64,000 nucleotides of DNA from an uncultured Verrucomicrobiota bacterium (GCA_902615835.1 CACMQL010000005.1:1-64000); one strand, 5' to 3'. Numbered from the stretch's first letter, positions 54,845-63,826 are shown. Notes: a model not told the origin generated them from the letters alone. A program made the numbers and translations.

Positions 54845-56119
54845 TTATGGTGAAACTAGTTCAATCTCCTCAAACTGATTTGGAATCGAGTTCGCTTTTC
54901 TTAACTTTACTGATTTTCTATTTATATCGAAATCAAGAATTGTGTAATTTCTGCCGTTGTATGTAATCTCTTTACCGGTGTCGGTTTGAGAAAGAGTAAT
55001 TTGATATGGATCTTCCTTGCCTATTTTAAAGTATAGTTCCACCTCGAACTGACCTAAAAATACATTTTCCATAATGCTATTTATTTCAAAGGGTTTTAAG
55101 CCCAAGGCATGATCCTCAATGAGAGCCCTGCCCACTGGTTTTACTCCGCCATTTTTCTGAGTCACATTTTGTACCGTAAAATATTTGAGTGATAGCAACT
55201 TTTCTGAGCTATTGTTATCTACTTCTGTCAATGACGGTCTTCCGGGCTTTGGGTCTTCGATTAACTTGTATGATTTATTAACCTCCAATCTGTTCCTTAT
55301 CGGGCGACCAAACTCTTCAGTTAATTTACTATCTTCAATGTAGGGAGAGTTTCCAATCCAGCTGGTTAGCCTGAACCGATAAGGCTTTTCTGAAAAGCTT
55401 ATGATTGAAGCTCCAAAAGGCTCTTTTTCTTCCTCTTCGATTGGGGCTTCTGGTAATGTTGTGGTTAGTTCATTGTCTATTAAATATATAAGTGGAGGAG
55501 TAAAAAGCTCGTAAACCGTATTATTTCTATCGGATGAAATTTTCTTCCAATCTGGTCTTTTCCTGCTTTTTGATGAAAAATTTTTATCTGTTATTCTTTG
55601 ATAAAAATGGGGTTGCTTTGTCCGTAATATGGTTAGATCGGCATTATCATCTAAAACATAAATTGGTGCTCCGATAATTTTTTTTATTGTACGCATCTGC
55701 ACGGGAGCAACCCGACCATCAATGTCGAGTAAGAGTGGTGTAGTGGAATTACTCCAATTTTGTGAAATTACGACACCCTCTTTAGGTTTAATTTTACCAT
55801 TTAAAATTTTCCCGTCTTTTAATTGAATTGTAACTTCAGCCTTTCGCTTAAAAATTAACTTGGATATCTCAATTCTACTAAAATTTTCTTCAGATGTTTT
55901 ATAGAATATAAAATTACCGGGCATCAGATTATTTTTTAATTTCGTCTCCAGGACGACCCCGTTTGAGGATCTTGCCCAAGCGGATTCGCTTTCCTTAGGG
56001 TTATGTTCGACACCGAAATCCGTAACTTGAGTTAATTGAAAGCCAAAAACCACACCAAGTACAAGAAGTGCAGTTAACAATAATAACTTATCGTAATGTT
56101 TAGCGAACACCTGCTTCAT
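54845..56119 (-). CDS. Inner-membrane protein in PilP position, Amuc_1099-like
   Basis: The 424-residue protein has a single N-terminal membrane span (LLLLTALLVLGVVFGFQL, about 13-30), and the rest would be periplasmic. Beta-rich segments dominate, among them ISKLIFKRKAEVTIQLKDGK and a final domain (YQITLSQTDTGKEITYNGRN, then YTILDFDINRKSVKLRK). That final domain resembles the PilP/GspC homology-region beta-sandwich that docks on secretin N-domains. Gene order (PilMN, PilO-like, this, secretin) supports a PilP role. In Akkermansia the equivalent place is Amuc_1099, whose function is undefined. It overlaps the upstream gene by 20 bases. No lipobox is seen, unlike classical PilP. The function is inferred from position and topology. 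Confidence 0.6.
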   Translation of the reverse strand: MKQVFAKHYDKLLLLTALLVLGVVFGFQLTQVTDFGVEHNPKESESAWARSSNGVVLETKLKNNLMPGNFIFYKTSEENFSRIEISKLIFKRKAEVTIQLKDGKILNGKIKPKEGVVISQNWSNSTTPLLLDIDGRVAPVQMRTIKKIIGAPIYVLDDNADLTILRTKQPHFYQRITDKNFSSKSRKRPDWKKISSDRNNTVYELFTPPLIYLIDNELTTTLPEAPIEEEEKEPFGASIISFSEKPYRFRLTSWIGNSPYIEDSKLTEEFGRPIRNRLEVNKSYKLIEDPKPGRPSLTEVDNNSSEKLLSLKYFTVQNVTQKNGGVKPVGRALIEDHALGLKPFEINSIMENVFLGQFEVELYFKIGKEDPYQITLSQTDTGKEITYNGRNYTILDFDINRKSVKLRKANSIPNQFEEIELVSP

Positions 56120-57230
56120 TTAAAATTATCTGTGCTTCCTTTAACAAATTTTGATGACCTGACTTCTCCAGCCAATCATACAAAACTTCAGGATGAGGAT
56201 CTTCGTGCTTTGCAAGAAGAGAAATAATATCTGTTAGGTCTCGTTTTGATTCAAGAATGTATTCGAGTACCAAATCGATGCGTGAATCAACTTTGCTGAC
56301 AATGGGCACGAATTTATTTTCAGGTTTAACATTGGTGGCAAAAGGGTCGGGGGAAAAAGTAGATTGGTCGAAATTGTTGGACTGGTTTTCCTCCGCTGGA
56401 TAAATAAGTATTTCGCGCAATAAGAAAGGGGGACGTAATTTGTTTAATAGTTTTCTTAAGGGAATTGTCTGAGTTTTTAGACTGATTTTAAAAGCATAAC
56501 TTTCAATTTCTTTAAGATTCCGAAGAAGAAGGGGAGATATTCCAGAAAGATCCAAAGCATCTGAACCAATATTAGCCTTATCAACTTCACCTACAATTTC
56601 TCTTTTAATTGATATAATATCAATTGAATGGTTTGCATCAGTACAAACGGACAAATGATCAATCAACTCGTTAATTATTTCCGATTGTGTCCCAAGTTTT
56701 CTTGCTTCGGTAACTGAGAAACTAGGCCAAATACCATCATAGGAAGTGAACGAAAATCCAAATGTTTCATCAGGATTTTCCTGTTTTTCAGATTGAAAAA
56801 TACTGGAGGATGGAGAAGCAGCTGTGGATGAAGGAAGTGTGATAAATGAGTCTCTACACTTTTTTCTCAACCTGGAAAAAAGCCTGGTTATAGCAGCATT
56901 TACGGATTCTGCAGATTTTGTCATCCATTTCTTACTGACATTCTCCTTCTCATTTACTAAATAATTGGCAAAATTAGACAGATCTTTCTCTGTAGATGAT
57001 AAATGAGTTAAGTCAGATTTTATTATATCATAATCTGAAGGAACATATGCGTAGTCAGTTTTATCAGCATTCAAATCCTGTATATCGTTTTCTACTTGAT
57101 CTATCTTTTTTAGTAGTTCTTCCGTCCGAGATGAAAATTGTAAAGAGAAATAGATTAAAACAAAAAAGGAGATTATCGCAATTATTGTAGTGACAAGAAA
57201 TAAAGAATTCTGCTTTGCAAAAGATTTCAT
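56100..57230 (-). CDS. Amuc_1100-like pilus-associated membrane protein (PilO position)
   Basis: The 376-residue protein has an N-terminal span (LFLVTTIIAIISFFVLIYFS, about 10-30), then a heptad-rich helix (SRTEELLKKIDQVENDIQDL) and alpha/beta periplasmic domains. The same layout is known for Amuc_1100 of A. muciniphila: a short cytosolic tail, one span, a coiled coil, then two ferredoxin-like domains related to PilO. Shared landmarks, recalled rather than aligned, are a basic Cys segment (LRKKCRDSFITLP), LGTQSEIINELIDHLSVC, and a beta-alpha-beta unit ending LREILIYPAEEN. It has a C-terminal extension of ~80 residues that the Akkermansia protein lacks. Its start overlaps pilM (ATGA). Likely part of the envelope alignment complex. 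Confidence 0.65.
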   Translation of the reverse strand: MKSFAKQNSLFLVTTIIAIISFFVLIYFSLQFSSRTEELLKKIDQVENDIQDLNADKTDYAYVPSDYDIIKSDLTHLSSTEKDLSNFANYLVNEKENVSKKWMTKSAESVNAAITRLFSRLRKKCRDSFITLPSSTAASPSSSIFQSEKQENPDETFGFSFTSYDGIWPSFSVTEARKLGTQSEIINELIDHLSVCTDANHSIDIISIKREIVGEVDKANIGSDALDLSGISPLLLRNLKEIESYAFKISLKTQTIPLRKLLNKLRPPFLLREILIYPAEENQSNNFDQSTFSPDPFATNVKPENKFVPIVSKVDSRIDLVLEYILESKRDLTDIISLLAKHEDPHPEVLYDWLEKSGHQNLLKEAQIILNEAGVR

Positions 57231-58981
57231 TTTAAGTCCAAGACTATTTCGTATTCATAATGAGAAAAAAACCGATTAAATAAGTCTCCTTTTCCTTCGA
57301 TTGAAAATGTTTTTCTTTGAATTTTACTCAAAAGGGGAATTTCACTGAAATAAGCCGTAAGTTTTTCCTTCTTTGTACGGTCTAATTCAATCAATTGATC
57401 TCTTATTTCATCTTGCTTTGTCTCTTTATTTAGGCGAACCAAGTACCTTCCAGACAGAGTTAGAATAAAGTTTTCATTCTCTCCTTCCTTGCTTATCCCA
57501 TATGGCTTATTAAGTGGTTTTGCCAGTGAAAATGAATCTAGCCAAATATCTCCAATCTCTTCATTCGTGATTATGCCTTGAATATAATTAATTACATCTT
57601 GAATGACCCAGCATCCCTCAATCTTTCCTTTTAGTGGGGCTTGTGATGTTTGTATTTCTGAAATAAAGTTCTGTGTAAATAACAACTCACTATGAAGGAG
57701 TTTTTGCTCCGCAATTTCTTCTTCTAGAATTGATAATTTATTGCTTATCTTATCCTCATATTTACGCAGCTCCGCTTGATAATTGTGGTTTTTTATAATT
57801 GAAGGCAAAGGAATAAGACTAATTATAAACAAGGCGAAGGAAATAAAAGGAAGCTTTTGTTTCAAACCCAATGATTTAATTTTGGACTCAGGTAGTAAAT
57901 TAATGGTGGACGAAGAGCCACCCGCATCAGTTGGATTTTCATTAAATATAGTTCTTGCTAAACCTACTGCTTCGCTAGTCATAAATGGGAGTAAAGGCTT
58001 AATTTTATCCTTAATTTCACTTCCTACGGTAACGCTGCTTAGTGGATCAAAATACTCCACTTGTAATTGTTGACTTTCAATTAAATATTGGGCGAGGTTG
58101 GGCAATAAGGCTCCCCTCCCAGTAAGGAAAATTTTCTGGGGAGACTTTCCTTTTTTAAGTCGCTTATATGTAACAATCGATCGTGTTATTTCTTGACTCG
58201 CACGTGCTAAAAACTGATTACTGGCATTCTGTATCACCTCGATCGAAGGATCATCTTCTGCCAGGAGGATTTCCTGTGAAAAATAACCTTTTTTAAGATT
58301 TTCCGCCTTTTCAAAGGTTATACCCAATGCATCAGAGATATTTTGAGAAAGGGCGTTTCCCCCGATAGTGATTGTCCGGATAAGAAAACCGGTTGGGTTG
58401 ATGAATAATAGGGTGGTCGATTTTGCACCGATATTGATGGTCAAAACTTCAGATCGGTCGTCTGCATCTCCCAACAAACCCCTGATCGCACTGTAATCCA
58501 AAACTTGGGCAGGTGTAATTTGCCTGGGAATAAGTCCGAGATTTAGCATTTTTTCCGAAAAATTTTCTGCCATTTCTGGCTTCACGGCAAAGGCAAGCAC
58601 TTCTTCCTCCACGCCGTCATCATCTATAATCTGATAATCCCATATGAGTTCCGACAAGGGGAAAGGCATTTTTTGAGATAGCTCAAAAGCGACAATTTTT
58701 CGTTGTTTTTCCTCATCAACATGAGGTACTCGAATGGTTTTTGTGAGCAACAGGTTACCTGGAAAAATAAACCTGACTTCTCCCTTAAGAGACATTTTTT
58801 CAGATAGTTTCTCCAACCCAGTAACCAACGAATCTAGCCATGCATCCTCCTTGGTTAAATCATGATATAGGGTTTCAAGACCTGATGATTTAAGTAGCAA
58901 CCCTTCCGGGGTTGAGACAAAAATATTTGCGGAAACATGAGAGTTTCCGCAATTGACTATAATTTCGTCCGCTTGTGCCAC
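57227..58981 (-). CDS. pilM: PilM-PilN fusion protein (Amuc_1101-like)
   Basis: Residues 1-345 are a PilM/FtsA-like actin-fold ATPase: IIVNCGNSHVSANIF near the start, VRFIFPGNLLLTKTIRVPHV, LTINIGAKSTTLLFINPTGF near 180 and IFLTGRGALLPNLAQYLIES near 285. The PilN signature INLLPE appears at about residue 358, followed by a membrane span at ~374-394 (LPFISFALFIISLIPLPSII). A coiled coil and a beta-alpha-beta periplasmic domain follow to residue 584. In classical systems PilN is a separate protein whose cytosolic INLLP tail binds PilM; here both are one chain. The start is GTG and the stop overlaps the next gene (ATGA). It should form the cytosolic/inner-membrane platform of the machine. Confidence 0.85.
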   Translation of the reverse strand: MAQADEIIVNCGNSHVSANIFVSTPEGLLLKSSGLETLYHDLTKEDAWLDSLVTGLEKLSEKMSLKGEVRFIFPGNLLLTKTIRVPHVDEEKQRKIVAFELSQKMPFPLSELIWDYQIIDDDGVEEEVLAFAVKPEMAENFSEKMLNLGLIPRQITPAQVLDYSAIRGLLGDADDRSEVLTINIGAKSTTLLFINPTGFLIRTITIGGNALSQNISDALGITFEKAENLKKGYFSQEILLAEDDPSIEVIQNASNQFLARASQEITRSIVTYKRLKKGKSPQKIFLTGRGALLPNLAQYLIESQQLQVEYFDPLSSVTVGSEIKDKIKPLLPFMTSEAVGLARTIFNENPTDAGGSSSTINLLPESKIKSLGLKQKLPFISFALFIISLIPLPSIIKNHNYQAELRKYEDKISNKLSILEEEIAEQKLLHSELLFTQNFISEIQTSQAPLKGKIEGCWVIQDVINYIQGIITNEEIGDIWLDSFSLAKPLNKPYGISKEGENENFILTLSGRYLVRLNKETKQDEIRDQLIELDRTKKEKLTAYFSEIPLLSKIQRKTFSIEGKGDLFNRFFSHYEYEIVLDLK

Positions 58982-59017
58982 TAAAATTTACAAATAGTCG
59001 TACTGTCTTTGTAAGAT

Positions 59018-59695
59018 TTAATTTCCTGAAGTGGCGGGCAACAGGTAGGCACCTTTCTGAAAATAAGATGGGAATATATGGTGAGCTGGCACCAAGACTC
59101 CACTATTTCCAGAGCTCTTTTCCTCTGCCTGTTGTTTAAATTTGAGCAAGGTTACTTCATCGCGATATTTGTCAAATACTATCGAATTTGATAATTCCAC
59201 AGGAACACCTTCTAAGTGTATTTCTATGGCATAGCCAACGGGGGTTATGTAGCCTGATCCAAACTCATCTTTCTCCGCTACAGCCGCAGGGAACATAAAA
59301 TTTGCATACTTAGTATTCCTGTCTACCTTTATTGTCTTAAACTCTACTTCTGCCCGATAATACTGATAGAACTGCGAGTCCATCAACTGACTTGACCTAA
59401 GGACCTTCTTTTTAAATCCATTACTAAAACATATGTATAGCCTTATTTTCACATCTTCGACAAATTCCGGGTTGAAAGCCTCCTCAATCGTAGTAGGTCT
59501 ATTCCCCTTGAGATTTTCAATCCTTGGATGAGTGATGATATTAAATGGTACTGATATCTTTAACCAGCTATCTGTCTCGGATGTAATCGTAACTTTATTG
59601 GCAATCTTTGCATATTGATCACTTTGTGCATGGAGGCCTACAAAAACGAATTTTAAAAGTAGGCACAGGATTGTAAGAAATGCTATGTTGCTCAT
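59018..59695 (-). CDS. Exported beta-sandwich protein, Amuc_1102-like
   Basis: A 225-residue protein with a clear signal peptide (NIAFLTILCLLLKFVFVGLH, cleavage near AQS). The mature part is strongly beta-patterned (SETDSWLKISVPFNIITHPR, VKIRLYICFSNGFKKKVL, YYRAEVEFKTIKVDRN). Akkermansia Amuc_1102, located beside amuc_1101 and 1100, is an Ig-like protein related to archaeal pilus components. Length, export and gene order match, but I could not align them. I chose ATG 59695, since the TTG at 59758 would put 21 charged residues before the signal peptide. It lies 36 bases upstream of the pilM-pilN gene and is the first gene of the minus-strand block. The C-terminus is Ser/Gly-rich and hydrophobic. 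Confidence 0.6.
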   Translation of the reverse strand: MSNIAFLTILCLLLKFVFVGLHAQSDQYAKIANKVTITSETDSWLKISVPFNIITHPRIENLKGNRPTTIEEAFNPEFVEDVKIRLYICFSNGFKKKVLRSSQLMDSQFYQYYRAEVEFKTIKVDRNTKYANFMFPAAVAEKDEFGSGYITPVGYAIEIHLEGVPVELSNSIVFDKYRDEVTLLKFKQQAEEKSSGNSGVLVPAHHIFPSYFQKGAYLLPATSGN

Positions 59696-59769
59696 TTGGA
59701 TTTCGGGGTTATGGGTTTTGTAATTCTTATCCTTTCTAAACTTGCTACCGAATAACAAGCAAAATCGCC

Positions 59770-60276
59770 ATGTCTTTCAAGATATCCTGTTTACTTTTTG
59801 TTAGGGACCTGGATTCCAGGCTGCTACTTATGCAAAGAAATAAATCCCCGAACAAAGGTCTTTGGAGTCCCCCTGGCGGCAAGCTTGAAATGATATCCGG
59901 AGAATCCCCCTTTGAATGTGCAAGGCGAGAGGCCTATGAGGAATTGAAGTTAAATCTGAATGACCATGATCTTCATATGTTTGGCTATGTTTCGGAAAAA
60001 AACTATGAAGGGAAAAATCATTGGTTGATGTTTCTATTCGAGATTTTTCCTCGTTTGACCGAATTACCGGAAGAAATTGATGAGGGCCAATTTAAATTCT
60101 TCATTCGAGATGAAATTAATAGCCTTGAAATCCCTTCCATGGATCATGAACTGATCTGGCCTTTTTATGATAAGCGATTGGAAGGATTTTGGGGCATCCG
60201 GGCTAATTTTGACAAAAGATGTACTAAGATTAAGATTGAAGCTGACCCCAATTCAACGAATAATAGAAATTTCTAA
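59770..60276 (+). CDS. NUDIX hydrolase
   Basis: A 168-residue NUDIX protein. The Nudix box is GGKLEMISGESPFECARREAYEEL at about residues 37-60, with the REAYEEL metal-binding core intact. The usual GX5EX7REUXEE spacing holds if counted from GKLEMISGE. The family hydrolyses nucleoside diphosphates linked to another group, such as 8-oxo-dGTP, ADP-ribose or NADH. MQRNKSPNKGLWSPPGGKLE resembles MutT-type members. Its TAA stop overlaps the pdhA ATG (TAATG), so it is co-transcribed with the pyruvate dehydrogenase genes, where a role in CoA, NADH or nucleotide housekeeping is conceivable but not shown. It diverges from the Amuc_1102-like gene; only 74 bases separate the two start codons. Confidence 0.93.
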   Translation: MSFKISCLLFVRDLDSRLLLMQRNKSPNKGLWSPPGGKLEMISGESPFECARREAYEELKLNLNDHDLHMFGYVSEKNYEGKNHWLMFLFEIFPRLTELPEEIDEGQFKFFIRDEINSLEIPSMDHELIWPFYDKRLEGFWGIRANFDKRCTKIKIEADPNSTNNRNF

Positions 60277-61451
60277 TGGAAGGACTTCACCACGATACAA
60301 ACCTGGAACCCACAACGGCCATTCCTGATGCTAAGCTTGATGGAAAAGAAGATAATATCATTGATGAGCAAGAGTCAGACTTAATTCCTACTGACAAAGA
60401 TGTGGATTTTGCATTGCTCCCTGTGAACCAAGACTTATCTGATAATGACAAAATTGATTTATATGACCAAATGGTCCGAATCCGCAGGTTTGAGGAGAGG
60501 TCCTTGCGAGCTTACCAACAAGGCAAGATAGGTGGCTTTCTTCATCTCTACATTGGACAAGAGGCTGTTGCTGTTGGGTCTGTATCTGTCTTAGGCAAAG
60601 ATGATCATGTTATTACAGCCTATCGGGACCATGGCCATGCCATAGCCGTGGGCATGAACATGGATGAATGTATGGCCGAACTATATGGAAAAAAAACTGG
60701 TTGCTCCAAAGGAAAAGGAGGCTCGATGCATTTTTTCGCTCCCGATAAAAATTTTTGGGGAGGGCATGGAATCGTAGGTGGTCAGACTCCTTTAGGTCTC
60801 GGTATTGCCTATGCTCTGAAGAATTTTAACAAGCAGGGTTCTTGTCTCTGCTTTATGGGAGACGGAGCAACCAACCAAGGTCCATTTTACGAATCCCTGA
60901 ATCTGGCGGCTCTCTGGGAATTGCCTGTCATCTATATTATCGAAAACAACGGATATTCCATGGGAACCGCGGAAGGAAGACACTCTGCTGGAGATCCTCT
61001 TGCCCGCAGGGGTGAATCCTTCGATATTTCGTGGAAGGTTGCTCATGGTCACGATTTATACGAAGTAAGAAGTGTAGTACAAGAAGCCGTTGAAAGAGCA
61101 CACCAAGAATGCAAGCCAACCGTTTTAGAAATAATAACTTACCGCTATCGAGGACATTCCGTTGCTGATCCTGACCAAACTTATCGAACCAAAGAAGAGA
61201 TCGAGGAGTATAAGACAAATAAAGACCCTCTTAATTTATTTAAGAGAAAACTGATTGAAGAAAATGTGTTATCAGAAGAACGGGCCTTGGAAATAGACAA
61301 GTCGGCGAAAGATGAGGCAAACGCCTCTGCTGAGTTTGCATCTGAAAGTCCATTTCCCGATGCAGATGAATTAATGGATGATATTTATTGGGAAACTGAT
61401 AACCCAGAAAAAAGATCTTCTGAAGGTAGAATTTTCTTCGAGGTACCGTAA
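60276..61451 (+). CDS. pdhA: Pyruvate dehydrogenase E1 component, alpha subunit
   Basis: A 391-residue E1 alpha. The ThDP/Mg motif is GDGATNQGPFYESLNLAALW near residue 197, ending at ENNGYSMG. GKGGSMHF and GGHGIVGGQTPLGLG are typical upstream segments, and the phosphorylation-loop-like YRYRGHSVADPDQTYRTKEE lies near 288. The first ~55 residues form an acidic tail (KEDNIIDEQESDLIPTDKD) absent from most bacterial E1 alpha proteins. With the beta subunit (next gene) it decarboxylates pyruvate and passes acetyl groups to E2 lipoyl-lysine. Start codon ATG overlaps the NUDIX stop. Confidence 0.97.
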   Translation: MEGLHHDTNLEPTTAIPDAKLDGKEDNIIDEQESDLIPTDKDVDFALLPVNQDLSDNDKIDLYDQMVRIRRFEERSLRAYQQGKIGGFLHLYIGQEAVAVGSVSVLGKDDHVITAYRDHGHAIAVGMNMDECMAELYGKKTGCSKGKGGSMHFFAPDKNFWGGHGIVGGQTPLGLGIAYALKNFNKQGSCLCFMGDGATNQGPFYESLNLAALWELPVIYIIENNGYSMGTAEGRHSAGDPLARRGESFDISWKVAHGHDLYEVRSVVQEAVERAHQECKPTVLEIITYRYRGHSVADPDQTYRTKEEIEEYKTNKDPLNLFKRKLIEENVLSEERALEIDKSAKDEANASAEFASESPFPDADELMDDIYWETDNPEKRSSEGRIFFEVP

Positions 61452-61460
61452 TTTCATATT

Positions 61461-62438
61461 ATGTCAATTATTTCATACAGAGATGCATTGAACCAAGGTC
61501 TTGCTGAAGAACTTCAACGAGATTCTAATGTAGTTCTTATGGGTGAAGAGGTTGCACAGTTCAAAGGTTCCTACAAGGTATCGGAGGGATTGTTGGAAAA
61601 GTTTGGACCATCAAGAATAATAGACACCCCAATAAGTGAAGCTGCTTTTTCAGGGCTTGCCGTAGGTGCTTCCATGATGGGCATGAGACCAGTCGTTGAG
61701 TTTATGTTTTGGAGCTTCTGCTATGTGGCATTTGATCAAATTTTTAACAATGCTGCCAATGTCAGATATATGTCAGGAGGTTTAATCAATGTTCCAGTGG
61801 TTTTCCGGGGACCTGCAAATGGTGGTACGAATGTTGGAGCTACCCATTCACATACGCCAGAAAATTTTGCCGCCAACACCCCTGGCATGAAAGTCGTGTG
61901 CCCCGCTACTCCTGCTGACGCCAAGGGCCTTATAAAATCTTCTATTCGTGATAATGATCCCGTTTGTTTTATGGAAAATACCATTCTTTACAACCTTAAG
62001 GATGAAGTTCCTGAAGGGGAAGACTTCATCATTCCTCTTGGAAAGGCGAAGATTGTTACCGAAGGAAATGACATTTCTATTATTGCTCATGGAAAAGCTG
62101 TTCATACTGCTATCGAAGTAGCGGAAGAACTTTCTGACAAACACAATGTATCGGCAGAAATTTTGGATCTAAGATCCATTCGACCGCTGGATCAAGAAGC
62201 CATTATTGCCTCTGTTAAGAAAACGAACCGGGCTCTCTTAGTTGAAGAAAATAAACCTTTTTGCGGAGTGGATGCTCAAATATGTTTTCTAATCCAAGAT
62301 CAGGCGTTCGATTATCTTGATGCTCCTATCGCTAGGGTTTCTGCTGTTGATGCTCCTCAAGCCTACAGCAAGTCATTAGAAAGTGTACAATTGCCAGGTA
62401 GGGAAAAAGTCTTAAAGGCTGCTCTGAACATACTTTAG
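61461..62438 (+). CDS. pdhB: Pyruvate dehydrogenase E1 component, beta subunit
   Basis: A 325-residue transketolase-like beta chain. MGEEVAQFKGSYKVSEGLLE is near residue 27, DTPISEAAFSGLAVGASMMG near 55, EFMFWSFCYVAFDQIFNNAA near 78 and FRGPANGGTNVGATHSH near 115 (the alpha-beta interface and potassium site). LIDLRS-type sequence ILDLRSIRPLDQEAI is near 234. Full length with no defects. It lies nine bases after pdhA and eight bases before the E2 gene, so the three form one operon. E3 (lipoamide dehydrogenase) is not in the window. Confidence 0.97.
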   Translation: MSIISYRDALNQGLAEELQRDSNVVLMGEEVAQFKGSYKVSEGLLEKFGPSRIIDTPISEAAFSGLAVGASMMGMRPVVEFMFWSFCYVAFDQIFNNAANVRYMSGGLINVPVVFRGPANGGTNVGATHSHTPENFAANTPGMKVVCPATPADAKGLIKSSIRDNDPVCFMENTILYNLKDEVPEGEDFIIPLGKAKIVTEGNDISIIAHGKAVHTAIEVAEELSDKHNVSAEILDLRSIRPLDQEAIIASVKKTNRALLVEENKPFCGVDAQICFLIQDQAFDYLDAPIARVSAVDAPQAYSKSLESVQLPGREKVLKAALNIL

Positions 62439-62446
62439 GTTAAATC

Positions 62447-63826
62447 ATGCCCGTTTCCATCGAAATGCCTAAACTAAGCGACACCATGTCCGTGGGAACT
62501 GTCGTTAAATGGCACAAAAATGTGGGAGACAAGGTTGCTAATGGTGATACGCTAGCTGAAATCGAGACAGACAAAGCGACTATGGAGCTAGAGAACTTTG
62601 ATGACGGTGTACTTCTCAAAATTCTCGTAAAGGAAGGGGAGGAAGCACCAATTGGTAGTCCATTGGCTATTGTTGGGGAAGAAGGCGAGGAGGTTGCAGA
62701 AAACGAAGATACTCGCCAGCCCACCCAGGAGCACAGTACAACTTCGCCAAAGGAAGGCTCCATAATAAAAGATATTGAAGATCATGAAATGCTTGACCCG
62801 ATTGATGATCATCCCGTTGATAATATTGATACTCTTTTAAATTCTGAACCTGAGGAAACTGTTGCTGCACCTTCCAGCAAAACTGAGAAAAGAATTTTTG
62901 CCTCACCCCTTGCCAGGAAAATTGCCAGCGACCAAAATATTGATTTATCATCCATCAAAGGAACTGGTCCCTCCGGTAGAATTATTAAAAAAGATATTTT
63001 GGGAAATGAAACCACTGCATCGGTTTTAGGAACCCAAGATCAAACCCAAATTAATCCGGCGGTAGATGAGCCTGAGCCATCTGTATCTCCCCCTCCTCAA
63101 TCCAACAGCCTGCTTGTTTCCAAGACTGTTCCACTTAGTGGAATGCGTTCAGTTATTGCCAAGCGCCTTACTGAATCTAAAACGACCATTCCACACTTTT
63201 ATCTGCAGAAAGAAATAAATATTGACTCACTTTTGGATGCAAGAGCGGCAATTAATTTAACCTCTGAAATGCAGTCAAAACGTTCCAATTCTGAATTCAT
63301 TAAAATAAGTGTCAATGACTTGATCCTAAAGGCTTGTGCTGAAGCTATAAAATGGCATCCTGAAATTAATACTAGCTGGGGCAATGACGGGGTGGTTTAT
63401 CATCATAAAGTTGATGTTGCTTTCGGGGTTGCTGTTGATGGGGGGCTCCTTACTCCGGTAATTCGTAATGCTGAGACTCTTTCGCTTACGGAAATTTCTA
63501 AGGAAGCAAAATCACTCATCAATCTGGCAAGGGATAAAAAGCTTGCACCAGATGCTATGTTGGGTTCGACATTTACGGTCACTAACTTGGGAATGTACGG
63601 AATTGATTTTTTTAGTGGTATTATCAATCCGCCCAATGCTGCGATCCTTTCTGTTGGCTCTGCGATCGAAAAGCCGATTGTAAATAAAAATGGAATAATT
63701 GTTGTTGGGAAAACCCTGACCCTTGGACTAAGCTGTGATCACAGGTTAGTCGACGGAGCCATCGGTGCCGGCTTTCTTTCTACTCTTGCCAACAACCTGG
63801 AGAATCCTTCGTGTATGTTTCTTTAG
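62447..63826 (+). CDS. pdhC: Pyruvate dehydrogenase E2, dihydrolipoamide acetyltransferase
   Basis: A 459-residue E2 with one lipoyl domain. The lipoyl lysine is K43 in EIETDKATMELENFD. An acidic linker follows, then the peripheral subunit-binding domain at about 148-182 (ASPLARKIASDQNIDLSSIK), a Pro/Ser linker and the CAT-type acetyltransferase core (residues ~220-455). The core ends with the catalytic DHRLVDGAIGAGFLSTL. It accepts acetyl groups from E1 and gives acetyl-CoA. Its lipoyl lysine could be charged by the ligase at 12.3-13.0 kb. The stop codon overlaps the convergent phosphohexomutase gene by three bases. Confidence 0.97.
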   Translation: MPVSIEMPKLSDTMSVGTVVKWHKNVGDKVANGDTLAEIETDKATMELENFDDGVLLKILVKEGEEAPIGSPLAIVGEEGEEVAENEDTRQPTQEHSTTSPKEGSIIKDIEDHEMLDPIDDHPVDNIDTLLNSEPEETVAAPSSKTEKRIFASPLARKIASDQNIDLSSIKGTGPSGRIIKKDILGNETTASVLGTQDQTQINPAVDEPEPSVSPPPQSNSLLVSKTVPLSGMRSVIAKRLTESKTTIPHFYLQKEINIDSLLDARAAINLTSEMQSKRSNSEFIKISVNDLILKACAEAIKWHPEINTSWGNDGVVYHHKVDVAFGVAVDGGLLTPVIRNAETLSLTEISKEAKSLINLARDKKLAPDAMLGSTFTVTNLGMYGIDFFSGIINPPNAAILSVGSAIEKPIVNKNGIIVVGKTLTLGLSCDHRLVDGAIGAGFLSTLANNLENPSCMFL

